This document shows positions 50,105-59,123 of a DNA stretch of 64,000 nt, in pieces; position 1 is the stretch's first letter, and every line of letters begins with the position of its first letter. The position numbers and the translations under genes were made by a program. This stretch comes from CAVZTX01 sp963778375 (GTDB lineage Bacteria > Chloroflexota > Ktedonobacteria > Ktedonobacterales > Ktedonobacteraceae): assembly GCA_963778375.1 (NCBI GenBank), contig CAVZTX010000006.1, forward strand, positions 192,736 to 256,735, in the 5' to 3' direction. The notes beneath the pieces are model-generated. The model was not told the origin of the DNA, did not search any database, and saw nothing but the letters and a program-made list of their open reading frames with translations.

Positions 50105-50880
50105 CCCAAGAGTTGCCGCACAATGAAAACGCCCAGCCTCTTGAGCAGCCTGAACATCTTGAGCGCCTCGCTCGTTTTCTAGCACATGCAGGTATCGCCT
50201 CCCGCCGCCATGCTGAGGGTCTCATCGCTGCTGGCCGCGTCCAGGTGAATGGCGTTCCCACAACCACTCCGGGGACGCGTATCGACCCTGAGCGCGATGA
50301 AGTACGCGTCGATGGCAAGCCCATCCGGTCTGCTGTTCAAAAGATTTACCTCCTGCTGCATAAGCCCGCCGGGTACGTCAGCACAGTGAGCGACCCACAA
50401 GGACGCCCCACCGTATTGGATCTGCTTCCCCCCGAACTACGCCGTCAGCGTGTCTATCCCGTCGGTCGCCTCGACATCGACAGCAGCGGCCTGCTCCTGC
50501 TCACTAACGACGGTGACTTCGCCTTACGCCTGACCCATCCTCGCTACTCCACCGAGAAGCACTACTCCGCACTGGTGCAGGGCTGCCCACCAGAACGATC
50601 ATTGAATGCCTTGCGCAAAGGTGTAGAAATCACCGAAGACGCCGGACGCACTCATAAAACTGCCCCCACGAAAGTGCGCCTCTTACGTCATCAAGGAGAA
50701 AATTGCTGGCTAGCGCTCACCATCCACGAAGGCCGTAAACGCCAGGTACGACGTATGCTTGCAGCAGTTGGCTACCCCGTCCTGCAACTCGTCCGTGTGG
50801 GTATCGGTTCTCTAACTCTAGGAAACCTACCTGAAGGCAAATGGCGCTACCTGACCGACGAGGAAGTGAGATCCTTGTGA
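50101..50880 (+). CDS. rluB: 23S rRNA pseudouridine synthase RluB-like
   Basis: A 259-residue RsuA/RluB enzyme. An S4 RNA-binding domain (ERLARFLAHAGIASRRHAEG) is followed by the catalytic domain with the Asp in YPVGRLDIDSSGLLLLTNDG and the end HEGRKRQVRRMLAAVGYPV. It converts one uridine of the large ribosomal RNA to pseudouridine. ATG 50101 overlaps the DUF2851 stop in ATGA. It is followed by cmk and plsC, a common bacterial order. Confidence 0.92.
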   Translation: MTQELPHNENAQPLEQPEHLERLARFLAHAGIASRRHAEGLIAAGRVQVNGVPTTTPGTRIDPERDEVRVDGKPIRSAVQKIYLLLHKPAGYVSTVSDPQGRPTVLDLLPPELRRQRVYPVGRLDIDSSGLLLLTNDGDFALRLTHPRYSTEKHYSALVQGCPPERSLNALRKGVEITEDAGRTHKTAPTKVRLLRHQGENCWLALTIHEGRKRQVRRMLAAVGYPVLQLVRVGIGSLTLGNLPEGKWRYLTDEEVRSL

Positions 50881-50886
50881 TATAAT
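50878..50886 (+). promoter_or_regulatory. Extended -10 promoter of cmk
   Basis: TGATATAAT, a perfect extended -10 with TG one base ahead of TATAAT, 38 nt before the cmk start. No -35 box is evident. Confidence 0.55.
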
Positions 50887-50924
50887 CCCCTCAGTATCGA
50901 TATCCACCAACTTAGGGAGGAATA

Positions 50925-51611
50925 ATGCGGCGACCAGGGCGTATTGCTATTGATGGGCCGGCTGGCTCGGGGAAGAGTACTATAGGGGAGCAGTTGGCGC
51001 ATCATCTGGGATATCTCTATATCGACACGGGAGCTATGTATCGGGCGGTGGCCTGGCTTGCGCTGCAAGAGGGTGTGGATATTAACGATGGGATTGCTCT
51101 GGAACGGCTTGCCCAGCATGCTGAGATTGTTATCAGTCGTCCACAGGTTAGCGATGGGCGGCAGTATACTGTTACGGCGCGTGGCCGGGATATTACATGG
51201 GAAATCCGCAGCGCTGCTGTCACTGCTGCCGTTTCAATAGTCTCCTCGCATACCGAGGTGCGGGCTATTTTGATTGCGCAGCAGCGGGCTATGGCGCAAA
51301 GGGATGGAGTGGTGATGGTCGGTCGCGATATTGGCTCGGTTGTGCTGCCCGATGCCGAACTCAAAATCTATCTCAACGCCAGTCTTGAAGAACGTGCTCG
51401 CCGCCGCTATGCGGAGCTTGAGGAACGCCTGGGCCAATCCAACCCGGCGCTGCCCTCGATGGAAGAGGTATCACGAGATATTGCGCGGCGCGACGAAATT
51501 GACCACGACAACATGCGGCCTGCCCATGATGCCATCGTCATCATGACCGATAACCTCAGCGTACCGCAGGTGCTAGATGTCATCTATAGCTATCTGGAGG
51601 ACCCCGTATGA
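50925..51611 (+). CDS. cmk: Cytidylate kinase
   Basis: A 228-residue CMP kinase with the P-loop GPAGSGKST at residues 10-18, the CMP-binding GYLYIDTGAMYRAVAW, and the lid region with GRDIGSVVLPDAELKIYL and SLEERARRRYAEL. It phosphorylates CMP/dCMP for nucleotide and lipid precursor supply. AGGGAGG lies before ATG 50925. It overlaps plsC by 4 nt (ATGA), so the two form one unit with rluB upstream. Confidence 0.96.
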   Translation: MRRPGRIAIDGPAGSGKSTIGEQLAHHLGYLYIDTGAMYRAVAWLALQEGVDINDGIALERLAQHAEIVISRPQVSDGRQYTVTARGRDITWEIRSAAVTAAVSIVSSHTEVRAILIAQQRAMAQRDGVVMVGRDIGSVVLPDAELKIYLNASLEERARRRYAELEERLGQSNPALPSMEEVSRDIARRDEIDHDNMRPAHDAIVIMTDNLSVPQVLDVIYSYLEDPV

Positions 51612-52348
51612 AGCAGGAACAAGAGCAGGACCCCAGCGTAAGTTCAACGTCAGACAATAACGGGAAGTCGTCAAAACCGGTGAAGACAAAGCCGGAGAAA
51701 AATCTCTACGAACCCTACGTCACACCCTCAATACTCTACCACGCACTGCGCTACATTGCGATTGTCATCTTTGCCGTTATTACACGCATACGACTGAATG
51801 GGATCGAGAATGTACCTACCGATGGGCCGTTCATCATAGTAGCAAATCATCTCTCGTGGACCGATATCCCGCTCATCCCGCTAAACCTTCCGCGCAAAGT
51901 GGTCTACATGGCTAAAGAGGAGTATTTCAGCAGTCGAATAGCCTGGCTTGTGCGCTTCCTGGGCGCATTTCCGGTGAAGCGGGGAGAGGCGGATCGTCAG
52001 GCCTTACGCGCCGCTGAAGAACAACTGAAGAAAGGCAACATCCTGGTCATCTTTCCTGAGGGTACGCGCAGTAGAATCCGCACTATGGCGAAGGCGCACC
52101 CAGGGATGGGGATGATCGCGCTACGTAGCGGCGTGCCGGTAGTGCCGGTAGCGATCACTGGCAGCGAACGTGTCTTCAAAAGCTTCCGCCCCCGTGTCAC
52201 CATTTCCTATGGAGAACCAATAGCTCTGACCCCAAAGGGCAAGAAGATCACCCGCGAAGACATCGATGACGCAATGGAGCAGGTGATGCATAAGATCGCT
52301 TCAATGCTGCCACCGGAGTATAGGGGAGTGTATTCGGAAAATCGATAG
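51608..52348 (+). CDS. plsC: 1-acyl-sn-glycerol-3-phosphate acyltransferase
   Basis: A 246-residue membrane acyltransferase. About 45 disordered residues precede one hydrophobic helix, then the catalytic NHLSWTD (HX4D), the phosphate-binding FPEGTRSR and the VPVVPVAITGS block. It makes phosphatidic acid from lysophosphatidate. ATGA overlap with cmk is the usual arrangement. The N-terminal polar tail is longer than in the family average. Confidence 0.93.
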   Translation: MKQEQEQDPSVSSTSDNNGKSSKPVKTKPEKNLYEPYVTPSILYHALRYIAIVIFAVITRIRLNGIENVPTDGPFIIVANHLSWTDIPLIPLNLPRKVVYMAKEEYFSSRIAWLVRFLGAFPVKRGEADRQALRAAEEQLKKGNILVIFPEGTRSRIRTMAKAHPGMGMIALRSGVPVVPVAITGSERVFKSFRPRVTISYGEPIALTPKGKKITREDIDDAMEQVMHKIASMLPPEYRGVYSENR

Positions 52349-52429
52349 ACTAATTTGCTTTCTGACCAATTTCTAAGCTGGTGGTGTTCCCCTGGTTACC
52401 TCTCTTCAGAACGTTATCTTCACCATTTC

Positions 52430-55400
52430 TTACGCCGGGCAAATCAGAACGAATGGGCATGTGGGGCAGATAAATGGGTCGGGTTTCGGTGGGAATTCAT
52501 CGCGCTCTAGAGCCAAAATAAGCTGCTCTAATTCGTCATAGAGTTTCTGTTCGCGTTTCTCGGTGAGCTTGATTTCGAAGGTTTCACCGGTGCTCATGTT
52601 GTGGGCGTGCAACTCTATGTTGTGGCCTGGATGGAGTTGGCGGTAGGCGCGGGTATAGAGCATTTCTCGCGTGCTGGCTGTTGGCTTATCTTTGCGCTTG
52701 CCGTAGTGGGTGCGCACAAATTTAGCTGGTTCGCTTGTGCCAACTTGGGTAGGGGTCTCAACGCGGTCTACATCGACGCGGACGGTTTTGCCCGCGATCT
52801 CTACGTTGAAGCCCTGGCGGAGTTCCCATTTCGTATCCTTGCTTCCTGCCAGCCTGTTCCAAAGCAGGTCGATTACCTCGCGTCCATGCTTCTCGTAGAT
52901 GCTTGCGAATGGGAGTTCGTTTCCTCCCATTGCGCTCCAATGCTGTATGTAGAGGTCCTGGGCTTCTAGCCGCGTGGGAAAGCCTGCTTGAGATGGAGTG
53001 TCGCTGATTTGTGTTCCCTTGGCTTCGGCCTCTGTACCTTTCATATCCGACAGCATCGTTTGTAGGGCCTCAAAGGTTTTCTGAGTTGCTTGCCAGAAAA
53101 GCTGGTAGGCACCCTTTTCAGCTTCAAAGCCGTAGATGTAGCTGTAGGCGTAGCGGCGCGGGCAGGTAGCATAGCTTTCAATGGCCGAGGCGCTCAAGGA
53201 TTGAGGTTTCATGGCGTCGATAAAGCCTGGGCTGGGTTGAGAGGAGGGTAAGGCGTCGTTTACCACCTGTTCCAGGGGCGTCGTCCCAACGTTGTCATGC
53301 CAGAGGACTCTTGAAATGCGCTCTTCGGACAAACCAACCACCAGGGCATCGATATAGGGGGAGCGTGAGTATTTTTGCTTGCCGTAGCGTTCGCTGTAGC
53401 TAAGCACGAGGTGGTCGCGGGCGCGGGTCGCGCCGACGTAGAAGAGGCATGCCTCTCCGCTCTCGTGCACAGCATCGCCTCCATTTTCCGCCGACAGCAT
53501 ACCGGTTGGTGGCGAGACGGGACTGGAACGTTTCTGCATGGGAAAACGCCGTTGGACGAGGCCGGGCAGATAGACCACGGGAAACTCCAATCCCTTGCTG
53601 GCGTGCACGGTCATGACGCGGATTACATCTGGTAGTTCTTCCCCACTGCCCTCGGTGCCTTCGCTGCGGTTCCCTCCGTCCTGTCTCAGGGTTACCAGTA
53701 CATTCAGATAATCAAGGAAGTCCTTTATTTGCTCGTTAATGGGGGGAATAGGCTGTGTGACCTGTGGCGTAGAAGTGTCTGCTTCTTGTTCGCCGGCCTC
53801 CTGCTCCCTTTGGGTGCGTAAGGCTTGCTGACCCTGGTCGTAGTAACGAGCAAGCGATAGGAGACTGGCGTAGTCGACCAGAACGGAAGTTGCACGCGTG
53901 ACAGTTGTATCCAATGTTTCAAATGTTTCAAATGTTTCAGTTGTTTCAGTTGTTTCAGTTGTATCAGCATCGTACAACAGGTTGCGTGCAAGAGAGGTCT
54001 CAATGAAGAGGTATTGTGCCAGCAGTGACCATACGTTGGGAGCGCGTTGCAGCCCTTGCAGGATATTCGACAGGCGCGTGATTGAGCGACGACCAATGGC
54101 GCTCAGGGTAAGGGGCACTTCGTTGCGGTTGATCAACTGCAGAGGGCTGCACTTTTGCTCGCGGGCAGCTAGTAACAGGGCTTCGATATCGTCCTGACTT
54201 AGTGGGTGTTCGCTCTGGCGCGCTGCACGTAGAAGGCCCTTGCTGCCGGTATCGGTAGAGAGCAGGAGGATGGAGAGTACATCTTTGATATGCTCCTGCT
54301 CTAATACACCTCCACGCTCAATGACGGGAAGATTGGCAAGCGCGAGTGCTCGCGTGATCTTGCGAGCCTGGGCGCGGGTGCGGCAGAGTATAACGATATC
54401 GCGGTAGCTGTATCCTTGAGCATGCTTGTCGCGAATATCGGCCAGCAAGCCGTTTAGCTCGCTCGCTTCATCGGTTGCTACCGCCAGTGTGATGTATGGA
54501 TTGGAGAGCGTGGGCCGGGCTGTTGAACTTTTTACGGCCTCTCTATCCGGTTCCAACTGCTTCTCGCGGAATGTGTCAGCAAGGCTGACTATGTCGGGGC
54601 GCGAGCGATAGTTGCGGCTGAGCGGCAAAACGACGGCATCGGGATAGTCATCGCGGAAGTTGGCTATATTGGCGGGTGAAGCGCCGCGGAAGCTATAGAT
54701 GGCTTGATTGGCATCGCCTACTACCCAGACGCATTTCGGCTCACCGGCCAGCAGGCGCAGCAGTACGCCGCTTGCCCGGTTGATGTCCTGGAACTCGTCA
54801 ACGAGGATGTGCCGGTATTGTTGTTGTAGCTCAACGCGAACTTCGGGATGCTGCTGTAAGAGTTGTACCGCGAGCATAATTAAGCCGCCGAAGTCAGTGT
54901 CTCCCTGATGCTGCAATGCAGCCTCGTACAAGGTATAGATTTCGGCAATCTCGCGGGCCTTCTCTGCCTTTTCCTGCTCTTCGTCGTCGCGTGCCGAGTC
55001 GAGCATGCGCTGTGCCATCTGCCGGTATTGTGCGGGTGTAACGAGTTCGTCTTTGGCCCGCGAAATGGCGCTCAGGATCGCAGGAAAGTAGAATGCCGGT
55101 GCACTTAAATTCTGATAATGGCGCAGGGGCAGTTCTTTCGCCAGCCGACGCAGTAGAAAATAACCATCAGCTTCTTCGACGAATGCGAAATCGGGGCGCA
55201 GCCCTACAAGGCTTCCATACCTGCGCAGGAGTTCGGCGCAAAAGGCGTGGAAGGTACTGACGGTAGGAATGGAGAGGTTAGTGTCTGCCTTTACTTGATC
55301 AATTCCGGGATGCAAGGCATGTTGGAGGCGATCGCGCATCTCTTGCGCGGCCTTGCGTGAGAAGGTCAATGCCAGGATATGCTGTGGCTCAACATTTTGA

Positions 55401-56218
55401 GTATGTATCAGGTACTCTACACGGCCAATCAAGGTGCTGGTTTTGCCGCTGCCCGGCCCGGCGACAATGAGCGCGGGTGTGGGAGCTTCGATTGCTGCCT
55501 GTTGGAACTTGTCGTAGTGCTTTTTGGGCGCTGGCACGGGATTTTGTGAGAGTGGGAGTGGTTGGGAGATGGGTTCTTCTAGTAATCCGGCGAGGCGATT
55601 GAGCATGGCGGCGGTGGAGACGTCGAAGAGGCTGGCGAATTTGCGGGGAGAGACGCCTTCTTGCAGGTAGAGGGTTCGTACGCGTGTGAGGGGCATGAGT
55701 AGTTCGGCGGCGAAGATGTTGGCAGCAAGTTCGCGCTGGCTACGTGGATTGTAGGACTGGCCGATACCGAGCAGATCTTCGGCTCGCTCCGAGTCAACCG
55801 GGCCGATGACTTCTTCGCGCACATCGGGGGCCTGGCATGGGTCTTCAGAGGTCAAATCTGGTACGGGCTGTTCGGCTGAAAGAGGAATGCCGGTGTTAAG
55901 GGTGGTTGACGGGTTGGGTGCTTGATGACCGGTATGGCGATGGAGTATGACGTGTCCTAGTTCGTGAGCGAGGGTAAAGCGGCGCAATGTTTCGGGGAGG
56001 TCGCGGCAGAGCCAGATCAGGTCTTCCTCTGGCTCCAACCAGCCGTAGGTTCCCTCGGCATAATCGTTGGGATGAAAGGTTGCAACCTCTAAGCCAAGCC
56101 AGGAGACAATGGAATCTACCGGTGTCTTGTCGTCTGTCCATCCTGGATGTTCCAGCTTAAAGCTTTGCAGCAGTTCGCGTGCTGCCTCAATTGCTATTGC
56201 CTGTATGCGATCATCCAT
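52430..56218 (-). CDS. ImmA/IrrE metallopeptidase - UvrD helicase - PD-(D/E)XK-like nuclease fusion
   Basis: A 1262-residue three-part protein. Residues 1-210 are an ImmA/IrrE-type peptidase with HELGH at 85-89 and ELAANIFAAELLMP near 164-176. Then comes an SF1 helicase: GPGSGKT at 254-260, DEFQD, VVGDANQAIYSFRGAS, LSRNYRS, VMTVHASKGLEFPVV. The C-terminus has a nuclease-like region (RRYAYSYIYGFEAEK, VDVDRVE) ending in a Cys cluster CPTCPFVLICPA like AddB/Cas4 iron-sulfur nucleases. The usual DYKT motif is not clear. Residues about 750-770 are a 9-bp repeat product. ATG 56218 with GGGAAAG is chosen over 56284. Role may be repair or phage defence. Confidence 0.83.
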   Translation of the reverse strand: MDDRIQAIAIEAARELLQSFKLEHPGWTDDKTPVDSIVSWLGLEVATFHPNDYAEGTYGWLEPEEDLIWLCRDLPETLRRFTLAHELGHVILHRHTGHQAPNPSTTLNTGIPLSAEQPVPDLTSEDPCQAPDVREEVIGPVDSERAEDLLGIGQSYNPRSQRELAANIFAAELLMPLTRVRTLYLQEGVSPRKFASLFDVSTAAMLNRLAGLLEEPISQPLPLSQNPVPAPKKHYDKFQQAAIEAPTPALIVAGPGSGKTSTLIGRVEYLIHTQNVEPQHILALTFSRKAAQEMRDRLQHALHPGIDQVKADTNLSIPTVSTFHAFCAELLRRYGSLVGLRPDFAFVEEADGYFLLRRLAKELPLRHYQNLSAPAFYFPAILSAISRAKDELVTPAQYRQMAQRMLDSARDDEEQEKAEKAREIAEIYTLYEAALQHQGDTDFGGLIMLAVQLLQQHPEVRVELQQQYRHILVDEFQDINRASGVLLRLLAGEPKCVWVVGDANQAIYSFRGASPANIANFRDDYPDAVVLPLSRNYRSRPDIVSLADTFREKQLEPDREAVKSSTARPTLSNPYITLAVATDEASELNGLLADIRDKHAQGYSYRDIVILCRTRAQARKITRALALANLPVIERGGVLEQEHIKDVLSILLLSTDTGSKGLLRAARQSEHPLSQDDIEALLLAAREQKCSPLQLINRNEVPLTLSAIGRRSITRLSNILQGLQRAPNVWSLLAQYLFIETSLARNLLYDADTTETTETTETFETFETLDTTVTRATSVLVDYASLLSLARYYDQGQQALRTQREQEAGEQEADTSTPQVTQPIPPINEQIKDFLDYLNVLVTLRQDGGNRSEGTEGSGEELPDVIRVMTVHASKGLEFPVVYLPGLVQRRFPMQKRSSPVSPPTGMLSAENGGDAVHESGEACLFYVGATRARDHLVLSYSERYGKQKYSRSPYIDALVVGLSEERISRVLWHDNVGTTPLEQVVNDALPSSQPSPGFIDAMKPQSLSASAIESYATCPRRYAYSYIYGFEAEKGAYQLFWQATQKTFEALQTMLSDMKGTEAEAKGTQISDTPSQAGFPTRLEAQDLYIQHWSAMGGNELPFASIYEKHGREVIDLLWNRLAGSKDTKWELRQGFNVEIAGKTVRVDVDRVETPTQVGTSEPAKFVRTHYGKRKDKPTASTREMLYTRAYRQLHPGHNIELHAHNMSTGETFEIKLTEKREQKLYDELEQLILALERDEFPPKPDPFICPTCPFVLICPA
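53911..53964. repeat. 9-bp tandem repeat inside the helicase fusion
   Basis: Six units, on the coding strand GAAACAACT three times (last unit GATACAACT), GAAACATTT twice and GAAACATTG. It is read as ETTETT...ETFETFETL. The unit sequences match the intergenic array at 46171-46224. Confidence 0.9.
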
Positions 56219-56298
56219 AACACTTTCCCACAATCTAGATGATACTGATTGTACCACATGATGCTGAGATACTTGCTTGGGCAAAGACGTAATATCTT

Positions 56299-56307
56299 TG
56301 ATATAAT
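56299..56307 (+). promoter_or_regulatory. Extended -10 promoter of the 56351 gene
   Basis: TGATATAAT, 43 nt before the start codon of the PH-like membrane protein. No clear -35 box. Confidence 0.5.
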
Positions 56308-56350
56308 TTGTGTACTGGGACCGGGCTACGACAGGAGAGGAGAAACTCTA

Positions 56351-57037
56351 ATGGAAGCAGACGATATATTGATGCAGGCCAAATCAAGTGATGGACCACC
56401 GTATGGTTGGATTCTATTACCTTTATCGCGTCGGCAGGTAATGACGGGAATTGGGGGATGGGTGTTCGGCATCCTGATGGGGCTAGGGCTTTTTACAGCC
56501 GTAGCTTTCACCGTCATTCCAGGGAACTACCAGATAGGTACGGCGGCGGCTGTGATTACTTCCATACTGTTAGCGGCACTGCTTTTTATTGGTTTAGGCA
56601 GTATATGGGCTGCGTATGTTGATACGCGCCGCCTGATGGACTCTGATAGGCACCTGATTGTGATTACTCCTGATGACTTTGTCAAACAAGAGGGCGATAA
56701 GGTCATACACGTACCTCTGATGAACGTGCGCTATGTAACGGCTCGTGGCGTTCCTCCACCTGATCGTACTCCCAGCAGGATCAATCCGATTCGGCAGATG
56801 TCTGGTCCTGGAGAGAATATGTCGAGCATGATCTTTGGGCGAAACATTATGCCAACGGGCAATAGTACAGGCCCTCGTTTTCGCCTGAGACGAATGCGTA
56901 CCCCGACGACGCTGGCATTTCTCGACACGCGCACAGATACCGAGGTGATCGTCGCCACAGATAAGGCGTTTGGTGATCCTTTCACGATCGCTGCCCTGTT
57001 GAAGCAATATGCCGCAAGTGCACAGAATATTGCATGA
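56351..57037 (+). CDS. Membrane protein with a bacterial PH-like domain
   Basis: A 228-residue protein. Two transmembrane helices near the N-terminus (GWVFGILMGLGLFTAVAF and AAAVITSILLAALLFIGLGS) are followed by a soluble domain (DRHLIVITPDDFVKQEGDKV ... VPLMNVRYVTARG ... FLDTRTDTEVIVAT) with the strand order of bacterial PH domains (YdbS/YdbT type). Role unknown. GGAGAGGAG upstream supports ATG 56351. It is divergent from the helicase fusion and upstream of coaX by 39 nt, probably in one transcript with it. Confidence 0.65.
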   Translation: MEADDILMQAKSSDGPPYGWILLPLSRRQVMTGIGGWVFGILMGLGLFTAVAFTVIPGNYQIGTAAAVITSILLAALLFIGLGSIWAAYVDTRRLMDSDRHLIVITPDDFVKQEGDKVIHVPLMNVRYVTARGVPPPDRTPSRINPIRQMSGPGENMSSMIFGRNIMPTGNSTGPRFRLRRMRTPTTLAFLDTRTDTEVIVATDKAFGDPFTIAALLKQYAASAQNIA

Positions 57038-57076
57038 TTGACATAACGTGGGATGCTTTGGGAAGAGAGGTTCCGC

Positions 57077-57874
57077 ATGCTGCTCGCCATTGATATCAGT
57101 AACACTAACATCAAATTTGGGGTGTACGATGATGTGACTATGAAGCACCATTGGGTCGTCTCGACGGCTCGACAGCGTACGACGGATGAGTATGCGATGG
57201 TGCTGTATGACCTGGCTCACCATGCCGGTCACGAGCTTACTGATATCGATGATATTATCCTGTCGAGTGTGGTGCCTCCTTTGACACCGGTCTTTCAGGA
57301 GTTGGCCCTGTGCTACTTCAACAAGGAAGCGATTGTGGTAGACCACTTGCTGAACCTGGGAGTGAAGCTGCTGGTTGATAACCCCTGGGAGATTGGTTCC
57401 GACCGTATTGTAACGGCGCTGGCAGCACACCATTTGTACGGTGGTCCCGCGATTGTGATTGCCTTCAGCACAGCCACCACCTTCGATGTCATCTCTCTCG
57501 AGGGAGATTTCCTGGGGGGAGCAATCGCTCCTGGATTGGTTATCTCAGCCGAGGCATTGAGCAGCGCGGCATCTCGCCTCTATCGAGTGGATATGACACC
57601 TCCTCGTTCGGCGCTGGGCAAGAATACGATTGAGAATATGCAATCAGGCATTATCTATGGGCATGTTGGTCTGGTGCAAGGGCTGATCGCTCGCCTGCGT
57701 AAGGAGATCCCCGAGGTAATAGATGAGAACCAGATAAAGGTGATTGCTCATGGTGGTCTAGCGCAGTTGATGGCTCCCATTATACCCGAGATTCAGCATG
57801 TAAATCAGTACCTTCCATTAGAGGGTTTAAGGCTGGCGTATGCGCAACTGATGCAAAAAGAAGGATTTGAATAG
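57077..57874 (+). CDS. coaX: Type III pantothenate kinase CoaX
   Basis: A 265-residue ASKHA-fold kinase. It begins MLLAIDISNTNIKFGVYDDV (phosphate loop 1), has SSVVPPLTP, NPWEIGSDRIVTALAA, FSTATTFDVIS (phosphate loop 2, normally GTATTFD) and GGAIAPGLVIS. It catalyses the first step of coenzyme A synthesis. GAGAGG six nt before ATG 57077 decides the start. The initial D in DISNTN replaces the more common DxGNT; Ser for Gly is a minor variation. Confidence 0.93.
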   Translation: MLLAIDISNTNIKFGVYDDVTMKHHWVVSTARQRTTDEYAMVLYDLAHHAGHELTDIDDIILSSVVPPLTPVFQELALCYFNKEAIVVDHLLNLGVKLLVDNPWEIGSDRIVTALAAHHLYGGPAIVIAFSTATTFDVISLEGDFLGGAIAPGLVISAEALSSAASRLYRVDMTPPRSALGKNTIENMQSGIIYGHVGLVQGLIARLRKEIPEVIDENQIKVIAHGGLAQLMAPIIPEIQHVNQYLPLEGLRLAYAQLMQKEGFE

Positions 57875-57891
57875 CTAGAAACCCCTTTTCA

Positions 57892-58935
57892 TCATTGGTA
57901 CATTACCATGAGTGGGGAGGGGTCGAGACCCAGGACCTGGGCGGGGGACATGAGGGGCTTATCTAGTTTGTAGAAGAGTTTCATGCCGGGATATTGGATA
58001 AGCTGATCCTTATCGAACATGGTGTAGTCGTCGATCTTTGATCCGGGAGGGCCGAAGCCGTCGACGCAGGTGACGACCTGGACGCCGGGTTTGAGTTTGA
58101 TGTTTTGCCAGTCTGGAAGCATTTCGGGGATGAACTGGTGAATGATCAGGGTTTTCGGCGGCAGGTGCTGAGTGAGTACGAGATTGGAGAGTTTGTCGAT
58201 TACCCAGTTGATTTCGGCGGCGGTCATGCGTCCGAAGTTTACGTCGGGTGTGGTGCCGGGGGGCATGTCGAATTCTGGGTCGAGGGATAGATCGACGCCG
58301 GGGCTTTGCAGGTAGGACCAGAGAAGGTTGACTTCCTTCTGGATGGTGCTATGACCAATCTGCATGTCGAAAAAGAATAGCATGTGATTGGAGTTTGCCA
58401 GGGTGATATAGTGCTGGATTGAGTCATCGGGCATGCGGGCGACCCAGGAGTTGTCTTTCATAGGTACTGGCTGCACGACGGGGGTTACGTAGTCAAAGGC
58501 GGGTACCACGGGGTGAGTGGGATCGAGATCGGCGTATACTTGCGCCTGGGCCTGAAGTTGGGCGATCAGTTCATCGTCAGAATATTGCCCAAGCGGCCCC
58601 ATCGCTTCTGAGTAGGGATTTCCGTAATAGACGACGAGGCGGTTGGTGGGGAGGCTTGTATACCACGTCCAGCCGTCGGGTCCTTCCAATTGATGCAGGT
58701 GTACAAGGTCATTATTTGCGTTTGCATCGGGTACGTTTGCATTGCTGATCGGTGTGCTTTTGGGCTGGGGTGTGACGTGTTTTTGAGGCGTGGCGCTTTT
58801 CTGGGTGGCCTGTGCCGGGACGTTACAGCTTGATAAGAGGAGCAGCGCGCCGAGAAGGAGTATGTATAACCTTTGGGCGCTCACACGCATGGATGCGGAG
58901 GTTTGTTTTTGTGTTGTCTTTGGCCGTGGGAACAT
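57892..58935 (-). CDS. Lipoprotein of unknown function
   Basis: A 347-residue lipoprotein. The signal peptide YILLLGALLLLSSC ends in the lipobox LSSC. A Thr/Pro/Gln spacer follows, then a domain of about 270 residues with NRLVVYYGNPYSEAMGPLGQ, VDLSLDPEFDMPPGTTPDVN and KTLIIHQFIPEMLPD. The order of strands and the Asp-rich motif suggest a TIM-barrel hydrolase-like fold, but no known family. GAGGAG precedes ATG 58935. Convergent with coaX. Confidence 0.65.
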   Translation of the reverse strand: MFPRPKTTQKQTSASMRVSAQRLYILLLGALLLLSSCNVPAQATQKSATPQKHVTPQPKSTPISNANVPDANANNDLVHLHQLEGPDGWTWYTSLPTNRLVVYYGNPYSEAMGPLGQYSDDELIAQLQAQAQVYADLDPTHPVVPAFDYVTPVVQPVPMKDNSWVARMPDDSIQHYITLANSNHMLFFFDMQIGHSTIQKEVNLLWSYLQSPGVDLSLDPEFDMPPGTTPDVNFGRMTAAEINWVIDKLSNLVLTQHLPPKTLIIHQFIPEMLPDWQNIKLKPGVQVVTCVDGFGPPGSKIDDYTMFDKDQLIQYPGMKLFYKLDKPLMSPAQVLGLDPSPLMVMYQ

Positions 58936-59123
58936 GTATTGAGACTCCTCTATTGAGGTGAAACGATCTATTAGTAGCCTTATATACCCCTATATTACTA
59001 GAACGAGCAAGATAGGATAATTGTTCCTAAGATCAGCTATAATGGGGATAGGTTTATTCATTTCCTGGCTTATGGCAGGTGCAAGTTTTTCTCGCGGTGC
59101 CTCCGAGGGCAGAAGGGGATATT

